Below the pieces are notes generated by a model, which saw only the letters and a list, made by a program, of their open reading frames with translations, made no database searches and had not been told where the DNA came from. The position numbers were made by a program, and so were the translations under genes. A DNA stretch of 37,996 nt, taken from Prevotella disiens JCM 6334 = ATCC 29426. GTDB taxonomy: Bacteria; Bacteroidota; Bacteroidia; Bacteroidales; Bacteroidaceae. Shown one piece after another: positions 36,123 to 37,996 of this stretch. Within the stretch, counting starts at the first letter, position 1; every line of letters begins with the position of its first letter. The stretch is taken from positions 1-37,996 of the forward strand of contig NZ_BAIS01000025.1 of the NCBI RefSeq assembly GCF_000613345.1, given 5' to 3'.

Positions 36123-37151
36123 ATGAAGAAGAAAGTTCTGTTTATAATGAATCCTATTTCGGGAACGAATAAAAAAGATTCAATTCCCGAAGAGATTGAT
36201 AAATATATTGATAAAAAATTATTCGATTACCAAATAGCTGTAACCGAATATGCAGGTCATGCAATAGCTTTAACCCAAAAGGCTGTAGCCGATAAAATTG
36301 ACATCGTAGTTGCCGTAGGTGGCGACGGAACTGTTAATGAAGTTGGTCAAGGATTAATCAATTCTGAAACCGCAATGGGTATCATTCCTTCTGGTTCGGG
36401 AAATGGTTTAGCACGTCATTTATGCATTCCTATCAATATACAGAAGAGTTTGGAAATTATCAACCAAAACGTCATCCACGCATTGGATTACGGAATCATC
36501 AACAATCACCCTTTTTTCTGCACATGTGGTATGGGGTTTGACGCATTCATTTCGATGAAATTTGCCGAAGCTGGTAAACGAGGTCCTATCACATACGTCC
36601 AAAAAGTTTTGGAAGAAGGCTTGCGTTACGAGCCTGAAACTTATGAGATAGAAGACGATGAAGGTGTTCATCATTACAAAGCTTTTTTGGTATCTGTAGC
36701 CAATGCTTCACAATATGGGAATAATGCTTATATTGCCCCACAAGCACACATGAGCGATGGAATGTTAGATGTCATTATTATGGAACCTTTTAATGTATTA
36801 GAAGCTCCAAAAGTAGCGATTCAAATGTTTAACAAAACATTAGATAAAGACACTAAAATCAAGTCGTTTAAGGCAAAAAGCATACACATACATCGAAAAA
36901 AGAAGGGAGTAATTCACTTCGATGGCGACCCTATAATGGCTGACAAAGATGTAGAAATAAAACTCGTTCCTAAAGGCATCAAGGTGGTTGTCAATCCTGC
37001 TGATTGCTCAGAAATAAGACGTCCGAATGTGATTCAAACTTCTTTTTCTGAGTTATTTTCATATATTGATTTAATTCGTCTCAATGTGCATAAACAAAGT
37101 AGAAAATTTCAAGCTCTTAACAAGATTATTTTCAGAAAACTAAATATGTAA
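36123..37151 (+). CDS. Diacylglycerol/sphingosine-kinase-fold lipid kinase
   Basis: From the ATG at 36123 the product is 342 residues. It has the N-terminal ATP-binding motif GGDGTVNEVGQGL (GGDGT at residues 66-70) and the segment IIPSGSGNGLARH, both typical of the DAGK/LCB5/YegS superfamily. These enzymes phosphorylate diacylglycerol, sphingoid bases or ceramide. Being divergent from spt, a sphingolipid substrate is attractive, but housekeeping DAGK activity is equally consistent with the sequence. The last 40 residues are basic and unusual. It overlaps the next gene by one base (TAATG), so the two are translationally coupled. Confidence 0.85.
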   Translation: MKKKVLFIMNPISGTNKKDSIPEEIDKYIDKKLFDYQIAVTEYAGHAIALTQKAVADKIDIVVAVGGDGTVNEVGQGLINSETAMGIIPSGSGNGLARHLCIPINIQKSLEIINQNVIHALDYGIINNHPFFCTCGMGFDAFISMKFAEAGKRGPITYVQKVLEEGLRYEPETYEIEDDEGVHHYKAFLVSVANASQYGNNAYIAPQAHMSDGMLDVIIMEPFNVLEAPKVAIQMFNKTLDKDTKIKSFKAKSIHIHRKKKGVIHFDGDPIMADKDVEIKLVPKGIKVVVNPADCSEIRRPNVIQTSFSELFSYIDLIRLNVHKQSRKFQALNKIIFRKLNM

Positions 37152-37846
37152 TGGGATTTACGTTCAAACAATTTCATATTGAACAAGACCAATGTGCGAT
37201 GAAAGTAGGCACTGATGGTGTACTTTTAGGAAGTTGGGCTAATGGCGGAGAACATATATTGGACATTGGAACAGGCACAGGTTTGTTAGCTTTAATGATG
37301 GCGCAACGCTTTGAAAAAAGCCTAATTGATGCCATAGAAATTGAAGAAAATGCCTATCAACAAGCAGTGCAAAATGTGGCAAAATCAGTTTTCAAAAGTA
37401 AGATAAATATTATTCATTCGTCTTTACAAAACTTTGCGAAAAGCAACATTAACCAATACGATTCAATTATCTGTAATCCACCCTATTTCGTTAATTCATT
37501 AAAGAATAACAAAAAGAGTAAAACCATTGCACGACACAACGATACCCTTCCTTTCAACGAACTCATTTCTTTGGCTTATAAATTACTCAAAACAGAAGGA
37601 ACATTATCATTGGTTTTACCCGTTAATATTTTTCCATTGATTGAAACAGAAGCAGTCATTTATGGATTCTTCTTGAACAGAAAAATAAGCATTAAAACTA
37701 CTGAAAAAAAACAGCCCAAACGCGTTTTAGTAGAATACAAAAAAGAACCTACTCAAATAGAAACCTCAACGGAATATTTATTAAACCAAAATGGAGAAAA
37801 ATCTATTTGGTATCAACAACTAACCAATATTTTTTACATCAACTAA
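37151..37846 (+). CDS. TrmN6-type tRNA1(Val) adenine-N6 methyltransferase
   Basis: The 231-residue protein carries the SAM-binding motif DIGTGTG at residues 38-44 and the N6-adenine catalytic NPPY at 109-112. Its N-terminus, MGFTFKQFHIEQDQCAMKVG, is typical of the YfiC/TrmN6 family, which methylates A37 of tRNA1(Val) in enterobacteria. The substrate in Bacteroidales is assumed from homology. Length is slightly shorter than the E. coli protein. Its ATG overlaps the stop codon of the lipid kinase gene by one base. No following gene is present before the window ends. Confidence 0.85.
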   Translation: MGFTFKQFHIEQDQCAMKVGTDGVLLGSWANGGEHILDIGTGTGLLALMMAQRFEKSLIDAIEIEENAYQQAVQNVAKSVFKSKINIIHSSLQNFAKSNINQYDSIICNPPYFVNSLKNNKKSKTIARHNDTLPFNELISLAYKLLKTEGTLSLVLPVNIFPLIETEAVIYGFFLNRKISIKTTEKKQPKRVLVEYKKEPTQIETSTEYLLNQNGEKSIWYQQLTNIFYIN

Positions 37847-37902
37847 GCTATTTTTCACCAAAAGCAACAACTTTGAGAAAAAAGAAAAAGCCCCATTCTT
37901 TA

Positions 37903-37988
37903 AAAGAGCCTATTTTGCAGCACAAAACAATAACTTTTGAGGGGTAAAATAGGCACTTTTACATAAAAAAGAAGTTGCTATTTTTCAT
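37903..37988. repeat. Inverted repeat with a motif shared with the ligA 3' region
   Basis: AAAGAGCCTATTTT at 37903-37916 faces AAAATAGGCACTTTT at 37946-37960, separated by about 30 bases, and could act as a terminator for the methyltransferase gene. It is followed by GTTGCTATTTTTCAT at 37974-37988, an exact copy of 19503-19517. The region resembles dispersed repeats common in Prevotella genomes. Confidence 0.6.
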
Positions 37989-37996
37989 CTCAACCC

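Overview
The window reads as a chromosomal segment of a Bacteroidales bacterium, most likely Prevotella-like. The evidence is AT-rich DNA, promoters of the Bacteroidetes TTTG / TAnnTTTG type, the ileS-dksA-lspA gene order, DUF4296 and DUF6359 lipoproteins, a UpxY-type NusG paralogue, a PPi-dependent phosphofructokinase and a bacterial serine palmitoyltransferase. I see no rRNA, tRNA, CRISPR array, insertion sequence or prophage. Genus is inferred from general resemblance, not from a search.

Layout. (1) 1-2.4 kb: a TetR regulator, a FabG-type reductase and an RluA-family pseudouridine synthase flanked on both sides by degenerate GTCAGACTT-like repeats. (2) 2.6-8.6 kb: ileS, a cysteine-free DksA-like protein, lspA, a DUF4296 lipoprotein and a 49-codon overlapping ORF. 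(3) 8.8-12.1 kb: an M23 peptidase and a C69 dipeptidase. (4) 12.5-16.2 kb, minus strand: groS-groL and an NhaD-type antiporter, with a sigma-54-like element upstream of groS. (5) 16.3-19.3 kb: a Nudix hydrolase, a B3/4 tRNA-editing-like protein and a LigA-type DNA ligase with two frame breaks. (6) 19.6-25.3 kb: a DUF6359 lipoprotein, an ECF sigma factor, rpe with a small upstream gene, a TrpC-like / TrpF-like / TrpG cluster, a UpxY-type antiterminator and prmA. (7) 25.2-27.8 kb, minus strand: pfp and a membrane-anchored GH25 lysozyme. (8) 28-37.8 kb: a small conserved-looking gene, an acyltransferase, a golvesin/amidase/FN3 secreted protein, a small unknown, a YgiQ-type radical SAM protein, a phosphoglycolate phosphatase, serine palmitoyltransferase (minus), a sphingosine/diacylglycerol-kinase-fold lipid kinase and a TrmN6-type methyltransferase.

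Two themes stand out. First, the TrpC-like and especially the TrpF-like protein are full-length and unbroken, yet differ from their families at catalytic and phosphate-binding positions, while the adjacent TrpG keeps its triad. This could be a repurposed or decaying cluster. Second, four long genes (ileS, ligA, a secreted amidase, ygiQ) carry five frame breaks of one or two bases. Because ileS is essential, these are more simply read as sequence errors than as biology, and each needs read-level confirmation.

Most functions elsewhere are ordinary housekeeping: translation, protein folding, envelope processing, cell-wall hydrolysis, glycolysis and sphingolipid synthesis. Several starts were moved downstream because the longest ORF would begin inside a promoter -7 box (NhaD, the DUF6359 lipoprotein, the lipid kinase) or inside a repeat (the pseudouridine synthase).
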